Origin: Gammaproteobacteria bacterium
GTDB lineage: Bacteria; Pseudomonadota; Gammaproteobacteria; Chromatiales; Chromatiaceae
Assembly: GCA_020445405.1 (NCBI GenBank)
Contig: JAGRGQ010000028.1
Span: 1-47,846, forward strand
Direction: 5' to 3'
Length of the DNA: 47,846 nt
Made by a program: the position numbers and the translations under genes. This document shows, one piece after another, positions 24,094 to 34,051 of this stretch (position 1 is the stretch's first letter; each line of letters starts with the position of its first letter). The notes below the pieces were generated by a model. The model was not told where the DNA came from and did not search any database. It saw nothing but the letters and a program-made list of their open reading frames with translations.

Positions 24094-24537
24094 TCAGAAT
24101 GGAATATCGTCATCGAAACCCCCGTCGTCAGGGGGTGGGGAAGACGCCATATCGGTTTCCGCGGAGCGACCCGACCCAAAGTCACCCCCGCCGCCTCCAC
24201 GGCTGTCGAGCATCTGCATCTGATCCGCAATGATCTCGGTGGTGTATCGGTCCTGGCCGTCCTGCCCCTGCCACTTGCGGGTCTGCAGCCGGCCCTCAAC
24301 ATAGATCTTCGAGCCTTTCTTTACATACTCGCCGACCACCTCTCCCAGCCGGCGGAAAAATACCACCCGGTGCCACTCGGTCCGCTCCTGGGTCTCGCCG
24401 GTGTTCTTGTCCTTCCAGCTCTCTGATGTGGCAAGCGTGAGATTGGCGACCGCATTGCCATTCGGCATGTAGCGAACCTCGGGGTCTTTTCCCGCATTGC
24501 CGATAAGAATTACTTTGTTAACACCTCTACTGGCCAT
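24094..24537 (-). CDS. ssb: Single-stranded DNA-binding protein
   Basis: A 147-residue SSB. The OB fold spans residues 1-110 ([23 protein letters not shown]..., then [21 protein letters not shown] and [13 protein letters not shown]). A Gly-rich linker follows, and the acidic tip DDDIPF recruits repair and replication partners. The ATG at 24537 has GGAGGAG six bases upstream; an upstream in-frame start at 24567 is not needed. It sits downstream of the MFS gene and close to uvrA, an arrangement common in gammaproteobacteria. Linker length is short compared with E. coli SSB (178 residues). Confidence 0.97.
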   Translation of the reverse strand: MASRGVNKVILIGNAGKDPEVRYMPNGNAVANLTLATSESWKDKNTGETQERTEWHRVVFFRRLGEVVGEYVKKGSKIYVEGRLQTRKWQGQDGQDRYTTEIIADQMQMLDSRGGGGGDFGSGRSAETDMASSPPPDDGGFDDDIPF

Positions 24538-24598
24538 ATCTCCTCCTGTATCTACCGTCTCTTCCATGAAAGGGGATTGAGTTTATACTGCCGCAAGT

Positions 24599-25993
24599 CT
24601 ACCCGCGCGCGACGGAAAATTCATCCAGTGCAGCCATATCGATCGTCTTGGGATCGATCTTGAGATAGGCGATCTCGTCCTCCACTACCACTACGGCCTC
24701 GCCCACGCCGTCCAGTGCCAGCAGCCGAGCTTCCAGCGCTTCAGCCTGCGCAGTCTCGAGCGCACCAACCCGCAACAGATAGCTGCTGAGATATCTCGGC
24801 TCTGACATGCCGAACGCCGCAAGCAGCCAGACTCCCATCGCCATGCCTGCAAACAGAAACACGCCATTCAGACCAAAGTGGGTATGTATCCACCCACCAA
24901 GGACTCCGCCCAGGAAGGCACCTCCGAATTGGGAAGTGGAATAGACGCCCATCGCCGTCCCTTTACTCTCCGCCGGCGCCATCTTGGCTACCAGGGATGG
25001 CAGCGTCGCCTCCAGTACGTTGAATGCGGTGAAATAGAGCAGCAGCGCAAGCGCCAGCCCCCAGAGCGACTGGAAAAATATATAGAATGCAAACTCTGCG
25101 ACCATCATGATGGTGATCGAGAGTAAAAATACCTGCTTTAACTTGCGGCGGCTCTCTGCAGCCACCACGAAAGGGACCATCAGCAGTACGGACAGCATCA
25201 ATACCGGGAAGTAGATTTTCCAGTGATGAGCAGTGTCCAGACCCGCGGTGTCGCGCAGTGCCAGCGGCAGCACCAGGAATACCGAAGTCAGGCCCATGTG
25301 CAGCACCAGTATACCGAGATTCAGCCGGAGCAGATCGAGGTCCGCCAGCACCCGGCCAAACTGGCCGGGAACAGCTTCCGTATCCCGATGAAAAACGCTT
25401 CTCTTTGGGTCCGGTACCAGAAAAACGGCAATGACCACCCCGGCCAGCGCAAGCACCGCGGTCAGCCAGAAAATGCCCGGCACACCGATCCAGAGATTGA
25501 TGATCGGACCCAGGATAAGCGACAGCGCAAATGCCATACCGATACTCATGCCGATCACGGCCATCACCTTGAGCCGGTTATGCTCCTGCGTGAGATCCGC
25601 GGCCAGCGCCATGACCGCCGCCGCGATGGCACCGCTGCCCTGTATCGCCCGGCCGATGATCACGCCCCAGATGGTGTCGGCCTGTGCCGCCACCGCGCTG
25701 CCGAGTGCAAATATCAACAGCCCGGCAATGATCACCGGTTTGCGCCCAATATGGTCGGAGAGTATACCGAACGGAATCTGCAGCAACGCCTGGGTTAGAC
25801 CGTAGGCGCCGATGGCCAGACCCACCAGTAGCGGCGTAACCCCAATCAGATGCTGCGCGTAGAGCGCGAATACCGGAAGAATCAGAAACAGGCCCATCAT
25901 GCGGAGCGAATAGATGCCGGCCAGTGAGAAAGCCGCACGACTCTCCACCGGTGTAATCCCTTTTGCATACATCTCTTTTTGCTTCACTGACAT
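24599..25993 (-). CDS. MFS transporter with C-terminal domain, YajR-like
   Basis: A 464-residue major facilitator with 12 predicted helices and the loop 2-3 motif GILSDHIGRKPVIIAG (motif A). The last 70 residues (from about LSSYLLRVGALE) form a soluble beta-alpha-beta domain resembling the ferredoxin-like YAM domain of E. coli YajR. Members are proton-driven exporters; the substrate of YajR is not known. I took the ATG at 25993 (MSVKQKEMYAKG); 25972 (MYAKG) is possible, and an earlier start at 26080 overlaps uvrA and is unlikely. It is divergent from uvrA with about 50 bases between starts and lies upstream of ssb. Confidence 0.9.
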   Translation of the reverse strand: MSVKQKEMYAKGITPVESRAAFSLAGIYSLRMMGLFLILPVFALYAQHLIGVTPLLVGLAIGAYGLTQALLQIPFGILSDHIGRKPVIIAGLLIFALGSAVAAQADTIWGVIIGRAIQGSGAIAAAVMALAADLTQEHNRLKVMAVIGMSIGMAFALSLILGPIINLWIGVPGIFWLTAVLALAGVVIAVFLVPDPKRSVFHRDTEAVPGQFGRVLADLDLLRLNLGILVLHMGLTSVFLVLPLALRDTAGLDTAHHWKIYFPVLMLSVLLMVPFVVAAESRRKLKQVFLLSITIMMVAEFAFYIFFQSLWGLALALLLYFTAFNVLEATLPSLVAKMAPAESKGTAMGVYSTSQFGGAFLGGVLGGWIHTHFGLNGVFLFAGMAMGVWLLAAFGMSEPRYLSSYLLRVGALETAQAEALEARLLALDGVGEAVVVVEDEIAYLKIDPKTIDMAALDEFSVARG

Positions 25994-26046
25994 TTGGTTT
26001 GCACTTAGAAGACCGCGTATAGTATCAGGTTCGCCCAACAACTGGT

Positions 26047-28878
26047 ATGCAGATGGAAAGTATTCACATCCGGGGTGCACGCACCCACAATCTCAAGAAC
26101 ATCGACCTGGATCTTCCCCGGAACAAGCTGATCGTCATCACCGGACTCTCGGGTTCCGGCAAGTCATCCCTTGCCTTCGATACCATCTACGCCGAAGGCC
26201 AGCGGCGCTACGTGGAGTCGCTCTCCGCTTACGCCCGCCAGTTTCTCTCGGTGATGGAAAAACCGGACGTCGATCACATTGAGGGGTTGTCGCCGGCGAT
26301 CTCCATCGAGCAGAAAACCACATCCCACAATCCCCGTTCCACGGTGGGTACCATTACCGAAATCTACGACTATATGCGCCTGCTGTTCGCGCGTGCGGGT
26401 ACACCGCGCTGCCCGGAGCACGACGAACCGCTGGAGGCACGCACCATCGGCCAGATGGTCGATCAGATCATGGCGCTGCCCCAGGGTGAAAAGCTGATGC
26501 TGCTGGCACCGGTGATCTCCGAACGCAAAGGCGAACACCACAAGCTGCTGACCGAACTTCATACCCAGGGGTTTATCCGCGCGCGCATCGACGGCGAAGT
26601 CCATGAGCTGGAGCAGCCGCCGGAACTGGAACTTCACAAGAAACACACCATTGAAGCCGTGGTTGACCGGATCAGGGTGCGGGACGACCTGGGTCTGCGT
26701 CTGGCGGAATCGCTGGAGACCGCGCTTAATCTCTCCGGCGGACTCGTAAGGGTGGCGTGGATGGATGAACCGGACAGGAAAGAGCTGGTGTTTTCGGCCA
26801 ATTTCGCCTGTCCCATCTGTGGCTACAGTCTGCCTGAACTGGAGCCGCGTCTGTTTTCGTTCAATAACCCGGTTGGCGCCTGTTCGAAATGCGACGGGCT
26901 GGGGGTGGAACAGTTCTTCGATCCGGAAAGAGTAATCGCACACCCTCACCTGAGCCTGGCCGCCGGCGCCGTTCGTGGCTGGGACAGACGCAACGCTTAC
27001 TATTTTCAGCTGATCCGCTCTCTCGCCGCGCACTATCAATTCGATACTGAGACCGCCTGGCAGGAGCTGCCCGCGAAGATCAGAAAAATCGTTCTTTATG
27101 GGAGTGGAAGGGACCAGATCAGGTTCAGTTACTACAATGAACGGGGTGGGCGCAGCAGCAAAACCCATGCATTCGAAGGTATCATAACCAACATGGAGCG
27201 GCGCTACCGCGATACCGAGTCCAACGCCGTACGCGAAGAGCTGTCCCGCTACATATCCACCCACGCCTGCCCCTCCTGCAACGGCGCCCGACTCAATACC
27301 GCCGCGCGGCATGTCTTTATAACCAACCGCAATCTGCCTGAGCTGACGGCGCTGCCCATTGGTGATGCGCTCGTTTTTTTCCGCAATCTTAAACTGCCGG
27401 GCAAAAGGGGAAAAATTGCCGACAAGGTGGTCAAGGAGATCTCCCAGCGACTGGAGTTCCTGGTAAACGTCGGACTGGACTATCTGACGCTGGAACGCAG
27501 TGCCGAAACACTCTCCGGCGGCGAGGCGCAGCGTATCCGGCTCGCCAGTCAGATCGGCGCCGGTCTCGTCGGCGTGATGTACGTGCTCGACGAACCGTCC
27601 ATCGGTCTGCACCAGCGCGATAATGCCAGACTGCTGAATACGCTTACCTACCTGCGCGACCTGGGCAACACGGTGATCGTGGTGGAACACGACGAAGAGG
27701 CGATACGCAGCGCCGATTTCGTACTGGATATCGGCCCCGGTGCGGGTGTGCACGGCGGCACCGTGGTGGCCAGCGGATCGGCTGCCGACATCGAACAGGT
27801 GGCGGCATCGCTCACGGGACAGTATCTCTCCGGCAGACAACGCATCGGGATTCCCCAACGCACAGCCCGGGATCCAAACGGAAGCAGCCTCTGCATCCGG
27901 GGTGCGTCCGGCAACAACCTGAAGCAGGTCAATCTGACGCTGCCGGTGGGACTTTTCACCTGCGTGACGGGCGTCTCCGGTTCCGGTAAATCGACGCTGA
28001 TAAACGATACGCTGTACCCCCTGGCCGCCACCATGCTCAATGCCGCGCACCGCACCGCGGCACCCTATAGCGAGGTCGTGGGAATGGAAAATTTCGACAA
28101 GGTCGTCGACATCGATCAAAGCCCCATCGGGCGTACGCCACGCTCCAACCCCGCCACCTATACCGGACTTTTCACGCCGATTCGGGAGCTCTTTGCCGGA
28201 ACGCACGAGGCCAGGTCCCGGGGATACACACCCGGCCGTTTCAGTTTCAACGTCAAGGGGGGACGCTGCGAAGCCTGCAGCGGAGACGGTGTGATTAAAG
28301 TGGAAATGCACTTCCTGCCCGATATCTACGTGCAGTGCGACATCTGCAAGGGCAAGCGTTACAACCGGGAAACCCTGGACATCCGCTACAAAGGAAAAAG
28401 CATCGATCAGGTGCTCGAACTCACGATCGAGGAGGCGCTGGATTTTTTCGATGCCATCCCGGCAGTGAAACGTAAACTGCAGACACTGATGGACGTCGGT
28501 CTCTCCTATATCAAGCTGGGGCAGAACGCCACCACGCTATCCGGTGGCGAGGCACAACGGGTCAAGCTTTCCAGGGAACTCTCCAAGCGCGATACGGGAA
28601 AAACCCTGTATATCCTGGATGAACCGACCACCGGCCTGCACTTTCACGATGTCAGGCACCTGCTGGAGGTACTGCACCGCCTGCGAGACCACGGCAATAC
28701 GGTGGTGGTGATCGAGCATAATCTGGATGTTATCAAAACCGCTGATTGGGTTGTGGACCTGGGACCGGAGGGGGGAAACCGCGGCGGTGAAATCATCGCC
28801 GAAGGCACGCCCGAGCAGATCGCCCGGAATCGGGCTTCCTACACCGGTCAGTATCTCAAACCGGTGCTGACACGCTGA
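26047..28878 (+). CDS. uvrA: Excinuclease ABC subunit A
   Basis: A 943-residue UvrA, the damage-recognition ATPase of nucleotide excision repair. Markers in order: Walker [21 protein letters not shown], zinc site 1 (CPICGYS ... CSKCDG), signature [16 protein letters not shown], Walker [15 protein letters not shown], second Walker [14 protein letters not shown], zinc module [14 protein letters not shown] ... CDICKGKR, second signature [15 protein letters not shown] and [13 protein letters not shown]. Length is normal. Either ATG at 26047 or 26053 could start it. No LexA box is evident in the short intergenic region. The 3' end overlaps the convergent SAM hydroxide adenosyltransferase gene by 23 bases. 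Confidence 0.98.
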   Translation: MQMESIHIRGARTHNLKNIDLDLPRNKLIVITGLSGSGKSSLAFDTIYAEGQRRYVESLSAYARQFLSVMEKPDVDHIEGLSPAISIEQKTTSHNPRSTVGTITEIYDYMRLLFARAGTPRCPEHDEPLEARTIGQMVDQIMALPQGEKLMLLAPVISERKGEHHKLLTELHTQGFIRARIDGEVHELEQPPELELHKKHTIEAVVDRIRVRDDLGLRLAESLETALNLSGGLVRVAWMDEPDRKELVFSANFACPICGYSLPELEPRLFSFNNPVGACSKCDGLGVEQFFDPERVIAHPHLSLAAGAVRGWDRRNAYYFQLIRSLAAHYQFDTETAWQELPAKIRKIVLYGSGRDQIRFSYYNERGGRSSKTHAFEGIITNMERRYRDTESNAVREELSRYISTHACPSCNGARLNTAARHVFITNRNLPELTALPIGDALVFFRNLKLPGKRGKIADKVVKEISQRLEFLVNVGLDYLTLERSAETLSGGEAQRIRLASQIGAGLVGVMYVLDEPSIGLHQRDNARLLNTLTYLRDLGNTVIVVEHDEEAIRSADFVLDIGPGAGVHGGTVVASGSAADIEQVAASLTGQYLSGRQRIGIPQRTARDPNGSSLCIRGASGNNLKQVNLTLPVGLFTCVTGVSGSGKSTLINDTLYPLAATMLNAAHRTAAPYSEVVGMENFDKVVDIDQSPIGRTPRSNPATYTGLFTPIRELFAGTHEARSRGYTPGRFSFNVKGGRCEACSGDGVIKVEMHFLPDIYVQCDICKGKRYNRETLDIRYKGKSIDQVLELTIEEALDFFDAIPAVKRKLQTLMDVGLSYIKLGQNATTLSGGEAQRVKLSRELSKRDTGKTLYILDEPTTGLHFHDVRHLLEVLHRLRDHGNTVVVIEHNLDVIKTADWVVDLGPEGGNRGGEIIAEGTPEQIARNRASYTGQYLKPVLTR

Positions 28879-29617
28879 ACGGTTGTCCGATCTCCAGCCC
28901 CAGCAGCCGGTCGGCACGTCCCCGGTTGACCGCGATCTCTACCAGTCCAATCGAATTCCGGTACCAGAAGGGCTGACCTTCAACCATGTCGCTGAAGGTT
29001 CTGGTGTAGCCGATTTCGATGGTATCCAGCAAAATGACCGCATCATCGGTTATGCTGCCGGCACTGATGCCCGAATAAGCGTTGCCGTAGTGATCAATGT
29101 AAATCACCTCGGACAGCTGATCCGGCCAGCCGTCTCCAATCAGCTCCGCGGTCTCAACCGGTCGCAGCGGTACCCGCCGGCCCTGAGCTACAGCGGCAGC
29201 GACCGGCGCAAACAGGTCCCGCCCGTGAAAACTTGCGGATAGCCTGCCCGGCCGCCAGTCGATGGCCTGGACAGAGACGTTCGGGCCCTGTTTCAGAACC
29301 TGGGAAAAAAGTCCGTTATCCGGCCCTACGAACCAGTGGTCTCCGGTCTGCACCAGCAAAGGGAGCCGGGGCCCTCCCACACCGGGATCGACAACCGCGA
29401 GAAAAAGTGTGTCGTTCGGCAGATACTTTGATAGCGGTGCAAAAAGATAGGCCGCTGCGCGTGGATCGCAGCTGGGTGCATCCGACATGAGCCGGATAAT
29501 GGGCACCCGGACTCCCTGATTCAACAATACCGCCTCCATCTGCCCGGTATAGGGCCCGGCCTCGCCGAAATCGCTGAACAGCGCGATGCGCTGCGGGAGT
29601 CTCTGTTTACTGTTCAT
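28856..29617 (-). CDS. SAM hydroxide adenosyltransferase family protein (DUF62)
   Basis: A 253-residue protein of the S-adenosylmethionine hydroxide adenosyltransferase (fluorinase/chlorinase-related, DUF62) family, which hydrolyses SAM to adenosine and methionine. Family motifs are [57 protein letters not shown] and [11 protein letters not shown]. The catalytic water-activating set (Asp of FSDFG, Arg and His of FHGRD) is present, so hydrolysis rather than halogenation is expected. I chose the ATG at 29617 over an upstream TTG at 29629. Its stop lies inside the end of uvrA. The biological role of these enzymes is not settled. Confidence 0.9.
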   Translation of the reverse strand: MNSKQRLPQRIALFSDFGEAGPYTGQMEAVLLNQGVRVPIIRLMSDAPSCDPRAAAYLFAPLSKYLPNDTLFLAVVDPGVGGPRLPLLVQTGDHWFVGPDNGLFSQVLKQGPNVSVQAIDWRPGRLSASFHGRDLFAPVAAAVAQGRRVPLRPVETAELIGDGWPDQLSEVIYIDHYGNAYSGISAGSITDDAVILLDTIEIGYTRTFSDMVEGQPFWYRNSIGLVEIAVNRGRADRLLGLEIGQPFSVSAPV

Positions 29618-29695
29618 TGCCGCGTCCAATAGTCGGGAACCGTTCGTCGGGGTAGAACCTCTCTCTTCATCCTCTGTGGAACTATGAGACAGGTT

Positions 29696-29724
29696 CTGGC
29701 AGGGTTATCCTGAAACGATAGAAT
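29696..29724 (+). promoter_or_regulatory. Likely sigma-70 promoter of the ABC importer operon
   Basis: CTGGCA (29696-29701, four of six matches to TTGACA) and TAGAAT (29719-29724, five of six to TATAAT) are separated by 17 bases, 35 bases upstream of the binding-protein ATG. Confidence 0.5.
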
Positions 29725-29758
29725 AGAGCGGTGATATCAAAGCGGCAAATTGGGGGCT

Positions 29759-31036
29759 ATGTTGAGATATCTTTTAATTGGTCTGGCGGTGCTGCTGGCA
29801 GCATGCGGCGAGCAAGCGGGCAAACAAGCCTCCACGGCGGCGGTCATCGATGTCTGGGCCCACGCTGGACAGGCGTCTGAGCGCCGCGTGCTCGAACAGC
29901 AGGTGGCGCGTTTCAACGCTGCCCGGAAAACCACGCGGGTTCAGCTGACGTTTATCCCGGAGCGATCGTACAACGCGCAGATTCAGGCTGCCGCGGTCGC
30001 CGGTGATCTTCCCGATGCGCTCGAATTTGACGGTCCCTTTCTCTTCAACTATGCATGGCAGGGCCATTTACAGCCTTTGGATGGATTGCTGGCTGCGCGC
30101 ACCCTGGAGGGTCTGTTGCCGTCGATCGTCAGTCAGGGAGAATATCTCGGCCATTTTTATGGTGTGGGCACCTTTGACTCCGGTCTGGGCCTGTACGCGC
30201 GGCGCAGTGCGCTCGAGACCGCCGGTGCCCGCATTCCGTCTGGTCCGGAAAATGCCTGGACGAGCGATGAATTCGTCGGCGTGCTGAAGTCGCTGGCTTC
30301 ACGCGATCCGGACGGCATGGTGCTCGACCTGAAACTGAACTATTCGGGCGAGTGGTTCACCTACGCCTTCTCACCGCTGTTGCAATCGGCCGGGGGCGAT
30401 CTCATTGACCGTGGCGGCCGTGGAACTGCGGAGGGTGTGCTCAACGGACCGAATGCCGTGACAGCGATGCGGATACTGCAGAACTGGTTCGTTGCCGGCT
30501 ACGTGGATCCCAATGTGGATGATGCCGCGTTTATCAGCGGCCGTGTGGCGCTCTCCTGGGCCGGTCATTGGGAGTACCCACGCTACGCCGCCGCGCTCGG
30601 CGACGACCTGGTACTGCTGCCGCTGCCGGATCTTGGCGCAGGTTCGCGCACCGGCCAGGGTTCCTGGGTTTGGGGTATCACCAGACGCAGCGGGAATCAG
30701 CAGGCAGCTGCCCGCTTCCTCGAATTTCTGCTCGAACCCGACGAGGTACTTGCCATGGCTTCGGCCAACGGCGCGGTGCCGGCCACGCGTCTGGCCGTAG
30801 AGCGCTCGCCGCTGTATGGTGTAGCGGGAAAGCTGCGCCTGTTCACCCGGCAGCTGCTGGGTGGTTTTTCCATACCGAGGCCGCAGACACCGGCCTACCC
30901 GGTAATTACTTCCGCGTTTCAGCAGGCAGTCGCGGACATACGTAACAATGGCGATATCCAGACAGCGCTGGATAAGGCGGCTGGATTGATCGATCAGGAT
31001 ATTCGCGACAACAAGGGTTATCCGCCGCCCGACTGA
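29759..31036 (+). CDS. ABC importer substrate-binding lipoprotein (carbohydrate type)
   Basis: A 425-residue family 1 extracellular solute-binding protein. The start MLRYLLIGLAVLLAAC is a lipoprotein signal with lipobox LAAC, so Cys 16 would be lipid-anchored. The mature protein has the layout of sugar-binding MalE/UgpB proteins: VIDVWAHAGQASERRVLEQQ, FIPERSYNAQIQAAAVAGDL, PDALEFDGPFLFNYAWQG and a C-terminal lobe with VWGITRRSGNQQAAARFLEF. The ATG at 29759 gives the correct signal peptide; an upstream TTG at 29750 is less likely. It leads an operon of two permeases and an ATPase. The sugar or glycerol-phosphate type ligand is not predictable. Confidence 0.92.
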   Translation: MLRYLLIGLAVLLAACGEQAGKQASTAAVIDVWAHAGQASERRVLEQQVARFNAARKTTRVQLTFIPERSYNAQIQAAAVAGDLPDALEFDGPFLFNYAWQGHLQPLDGLLAARTLEGLLPSIVSQGEYLGHFYGVGTFDSGLGLYARRSALETAGARIPSGPENAWTSDEFVGVLKSLASRDPDGMVLDLKLNYSGEWFTYAFSPLLQSAGGDLIDRGGRGTAEGVLNGPNAVTAMRILQNWFVAGYVDPNVDDAAFISGRVALSWAGHWEYPRYAAALGDDLVLLPLPDLGAGSRTGQGSWVWGITRRSGNQQAAARFLEFLLEPDEVLAMASANGAVPATRLAVERSPLYGVAGKLRLFTRQLLGGFSIPRPQTPAYPVITSAFQQAVADIRNNGDIQTALDKAAGLIDQDIRDNKGYPPPD

Positions 31037-31057
31037 ACGGCGGCGCCTACTGAGATC

Positions 31058-31966
31058 ATGCCGGACAGAAAATCATCATCGCATGCGGGGCGCGGTCTGA
31101 CTGCGTTTTTGCTGAGCGCCCCTGCACTGCTCGGTTTACTGCTGTTCGTGCTGCTGCCGTTTCTGCTGGCAGCGGCGCTCAGTCTCACCAATCTTCGCCT
31201 CGGCTCGCCGCTGCCGCTGGAGTGGATGGGCCTGGAGCAGTACCGGCGCATCCTTCACGATCCGACCTTCCGCCATGCACTGCTCAACAACCTGCTGTTC
31301 GTAGTGACAGTGGTACCGGTGCAAACCGTACTGGCACTGGCGTTGGCGGTGCTGCTCAACCAGCGTCTTGGCGCCATCGCCTGGTTTCGTGTGCTGTTTT
31401 TCATGCCGGTGGTATTCCCGCTGTCGCTGGTCGCCGTCATCTGGGTTCTGATTTTTGCTCCGGGGCCGGACGGCCCGATGAATGCGTTGCTTGAGCTGAT
31501 AAGTTTCGGCGCCTGGACTCCGCGTGATTTTCTGCACGATGAGCAGCTGGCACTGTCCGCAATAATGTTGACCTCCATCTGGCAGGGTACCGGCTTTCAG
31601 ATGGTCGTTATTCTGGCAGGCCTGCAGGCAATATCCGCAGAGCTTAATGAGGCTGCCACCATCGACGGAGCCGGCTGCTGGCAGCGCTTCTGGTTTGTGA
31701 CCCTGCCCCAACTCCGCAACACGCTGATTTTCGTGGTACTGGTTACCACTATTCTCGCCTTCCGCCTGTTCGACCAGGTACAGATTATGACCCAGGGCGG
31801 CCCGCATGACGCCACCACGACGGTAATGTTCGAAGCGGTACAGACCGCGTTTTCACGCCAACAGATCGGCCGCGGTGCTGCCATGACCGTGGTTATGTTT
31901 CTGGTAGTCCTGCTGCTTTCGCTGCTGCAACGCCGCATTGCCCGCCAGCAGCGGGAAGTGTCGTGA
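31058..31966 (+). CDS. ABC sugar permease, MalF/UgpA type
   Basis: A 302-residue inner-membrane permease with six predicted helices (binding-protein-dependent transport family). The cytoplasmic EAA loop that docks the ATPase is ELNEAATIDGAGCWQRFWFV. The first helix (LLSAPALLGLLLFVLLPFLL) and the WMGLEQYRRILHDPTFRHAL segment are typical of MalF/UgpA subunits. It starts 21 bases after the binding protein and its TGA overlaps the next ATG. Confidence 0.93.
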   Translation: MPDRKSSSHAGRGLTAFLLSAPALLGLLLFVLLPFLLAAALSLTNLRLGSPLPLEWMGLEQYRRILHDPTFRHALLNNLLFVVTVVPVQTVLALALAVLLNQRLGAIAWFRVLFFMPVVFPLSLVAVIWVLIFAPGPDGPMNALLELISFGAWTPRDFLHDEQLALSAIMLTSIWQGTGFQMVVILAGLQAISAELNEAATIDGAGCWQRFWFVTLPQLRNTLIFVVLVTTILAFRLFDQVQIMTQGGPHDATTTVMFEAVQTAFSRQQIGRGAAMTVVMFLVVLLLSLLQRRIARQQREVS

Positions 31967-32793
31967 TGAAGCGTCTTCTCACTCCGTTGACCTATCTGTG
32001 CCTGCTGCTCTGTGGCCTGCTGTTCATCAGCCCCGTCGGCTTCCTTCTGATCGGCAGCCTTAAACCCGATGACCTGGTGCTGGTTGAGTCGGGAGGTTGG
32101 CGGGCTCTCTGGCCGACATCCGCGTCGCTGGAAAACTACCGGGACGTGTTTACCCGTGTCGACTTTACCCGCTACCTTCTCAATTCGCTGTTTATCAACG
32201 GAATGATTCTGGGAACGGGTCTTTTGGTCAACTCCATTGCAGGCTACTCCTTTGCACGCCTGCCCTGGCGCGGGCGCGGTCTGCTATTCAACCTGGTGCT
32301 GGCAGTTATGATCATCCCGCTTGAGGCCATTGCCGTACCCCTGTTCTATATCGTGTCGCTGCTCGGCTGGCGCGATACCTATCTGGTGCAGATTCTGCCT
32401 TTTATCGCCAATGCCTTCTCGATCTACCTTTTTTACACCTATTTCATCGGTCTGCCGCGTGAACTGGAGGAGGCGGCGCGCATCGATGGGGCAGGCGTAG
32501 TGCGCACCTTTATCGACATTATCGTACCCAATGCCAAACCGGTGTTCGCCAGTGTCGCGATTCTCACCTTCCTGACCCAGTGGGGCGCCTTTCTCTGGCC
32601 GCTGCTGGTGACCAGCAGTGAAGCCGTGCGGCCACTGCCTCTGGCTATCGCCACCTTCCACGGCCTGCCGCCGCTGCGGTGGGGCGATCTGTTCGCGTTC
32701 GGCGTGATGATGGTGCTGCCGATTCTGTCAGTGTTTCTGCTGTTTCAACGCCTGTTCGTTCGCGGTGTCGCTGCCACCGGAATCAAAGGTTGA
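31966..32793 (+). CDS. ABC sugar permease, MalG/UgpE type
   Basis: A 275-residue permease pairing with the MalF-type subunit. It has six predicted helices and an EAA loop (ELEEAARIDGAGVVRTFIDI), with the MalG-like stretch YLLNSLFINGMILGTGLLVN. Its ATG overlaps the upstream stop (TGATG), implying translational coupling; a GTG one codon earlier is also possible. Confidence 0.93.
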   Translation: MKRLLTPLTYLCLLLCGLLFISPVGFLLIGSLKPDDLVLVESGGWRALWPTSASLENYRDVFTRVDFTRYLLNSLFINGMILGTGLLVNSIAGYSFARLPWRGRGLLFNLVLAVMIIPLEAIAVPLFYIVSLLGWRDTYLVQILPFIANAFSIYLFYTYFIGLPRELEEAARIDGAGVVRTFIDIIVPNAKPVFASVAILTFLTQWGAFLWPLLVTSSEAVRPLPLAIATFHGLPPLRWGDLFAFGVMMVLPILSVFLLFQRLFVRGVAATGIKG

Positions 32794-32796
32794 GCC

Positions 32797-33903
32797 ATGG
32801 CTACAGTGGAATACCTGCATATCGCCAAGACCTATCCGAACGGCACCCGGGCGCTTGAGGATCTCAATCTGAGCGTGGAAGACGGCGAAATGATGGTACT
32901 GGTCGGCCCGTCCGGTTGCGGAAAATCCACGGCCCTGCGACTGCTGGCCGGACTTGATCCGTCGAGCGGTGGTGAACTGCGAATCGATGGCAGGCGCGTC
33001 AACGAATGCGCGCCACAACACCGGAACATTGCCATGGTTTTCCAGAACTACGCCCTCTATCCACACATGACGGTCAGACGCAACCTTGAGTTTCCTTTAC
33101 GCATGATGAAGCTGCCCGGACCAGAGCGGTCAAGACGCATCGAGGAGACCTCCCGGATGCTCGGCATCAGCGATCTGCTGGAGCGACGGCCCAGGCAGCT
33201 TTCCGGGGGCCAGCGCCAGAGGGTGGCAATGGGCCGCGCGCTGGTGCGCAAGCCCCGGGTGTTCCTGATGGACGAGCCTCTCTCCAACCTCGACATGAAG
33301 CTCAGAACCCGGATCCGCAGCGAGATCGCCGGGCTGCAAAAACGCCTGGGGATCACCACCATCTACGTGACCCATGACCAGGTGGAGGCAATGACGCTGG
33401 GAGACCGCATCGCAGTACTCAAAGACGGCAGGCTGCAGCAGTGTGGACCTCCACAGGAGCTCTACGACCAGCCCGCCAACACTTTTGTCGGAGCCTTTCT
33501 GGGAAATCCCGGCATGAACATTTTCCATGCATGGGCAGGCAGCGGAACGGCAGCGCTACAGCTTGCCGGAGGCAGCTGGCAGATCCCGTTGGGCCCGTTG
33601 CTCAGGCGCAAGCCGAAACTGGCGCAATACGTTGGACACCCGCTGCTGGCAGGTCTCCGCCCGGAGGCCTTTTCACCCTGGCAGACCCCGGCTGCCGCAG
33701 TCCTGATCGAATCGGTCGAGTCGCTGGGGCATGAACGCCTCGTCCATTTCGTTCCGCCGGGAGCGACGCCTGGAGCGAAAAGCGAGACACTGGTGGCCCG
33801 CCTGCCCGGTCCGCAGGCGGAGCAGCCCGGGCAGCACATCGAACTTGGATTTGACACCGGGCAGTTACACCTGTTTACCCATGAAGGGGACGCGATTGTG
33901 TAG
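32797..33903 (+). CDS. ABC sugar importer ATPase, MsmX/UgpC type
   Basis: A 368-residue nucleotide-binding subunit. Walker A is GPSGCGKSTALRLLAG, the Q-loop is VFQNYALYPHMTV, the signature LSGGQRQRVAMGRAL, Walker B VFLMDEPLSNLD, and the H-loop YVTHDQVEAMTLGDR. The C-terminal 130 residues form the OB-fold (TOBE/MOP-like) regulatory domain found in MalK, UgpC and MsmX. It follows the MalG-type permease by three bases, completing a full importer. No regulator gene is attached. Confidence 0.95.
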   Translation: MATVEYLHIAKTYPNGTRALEDLNLSVEDGEMMVLVGPSGCGKSTALRLLAGLDPSSGGELRIDGRRVNECAPQHRNIAMVFQNYALYPHMTVRRNLEFPLRMMKLPGPERSRRIEETSRMLGISDLLERRPRQLSGGQRQRVAMGRALVRKPRVFLMDEPLSNLDMKLRTRIRSEIAGLQKRLGITTIYVTHDQVEAMTLGDRIAVLKDGRLQQCGPPQELYDQPANTFVGAFLGNPGMNIFHAWAGSGTAALQLAGGSWQIPLGPLLRRKPKLAQYVGHPLLAGLRPEAFSPWQTPAAAVLIESVESLGHERLVHFVPPGATPGAKSETLVARLPGPQAEQPGQHIELGFDTGQLHLFTHEGDAIV

Positions 33904-34000
33904 CGGCTGCAGAATGGAAAAACGAGACTATTCCGCACGCCACGAAAATGATCTGTATTGCGCCTGAATCCCGGATGCGAATGAGCGCCGCCCCAAGACA

Positions 34001-34024
34001 AAAAACCGGGCACAGGCCCGGTTT
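34001..34024 (-). terminator. Terminator at the end of the ribosomal super-operon
   Basis: CCGGGC (34006-34011), loop ACAG, GCCCGG (34016-34021). On the minus strand a run of T follows (34005-34001 and on), 30 bases after the rplQ stop. A short T-run on the plus side may let it also end the ABC operon. Confidence 0.85.
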
Positions 34025-34051
34025 CGTGCATCAATCTGCAAGCGTCGGATA

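Noticed and set aside
26000-26046. LexA (SOS) box in front of uvrA
   Set aside because: No CTG-N10-CAG with AT-rich centre is present in the short divergent gap.
26164-28311. Minus-strand open frame of 715 codons inside uvrA
   Set aside because: It is a mirror of the strongly biased uvrA codons; it has no known motif or plausible ribosome site and overlaps a gene with full family evidence.
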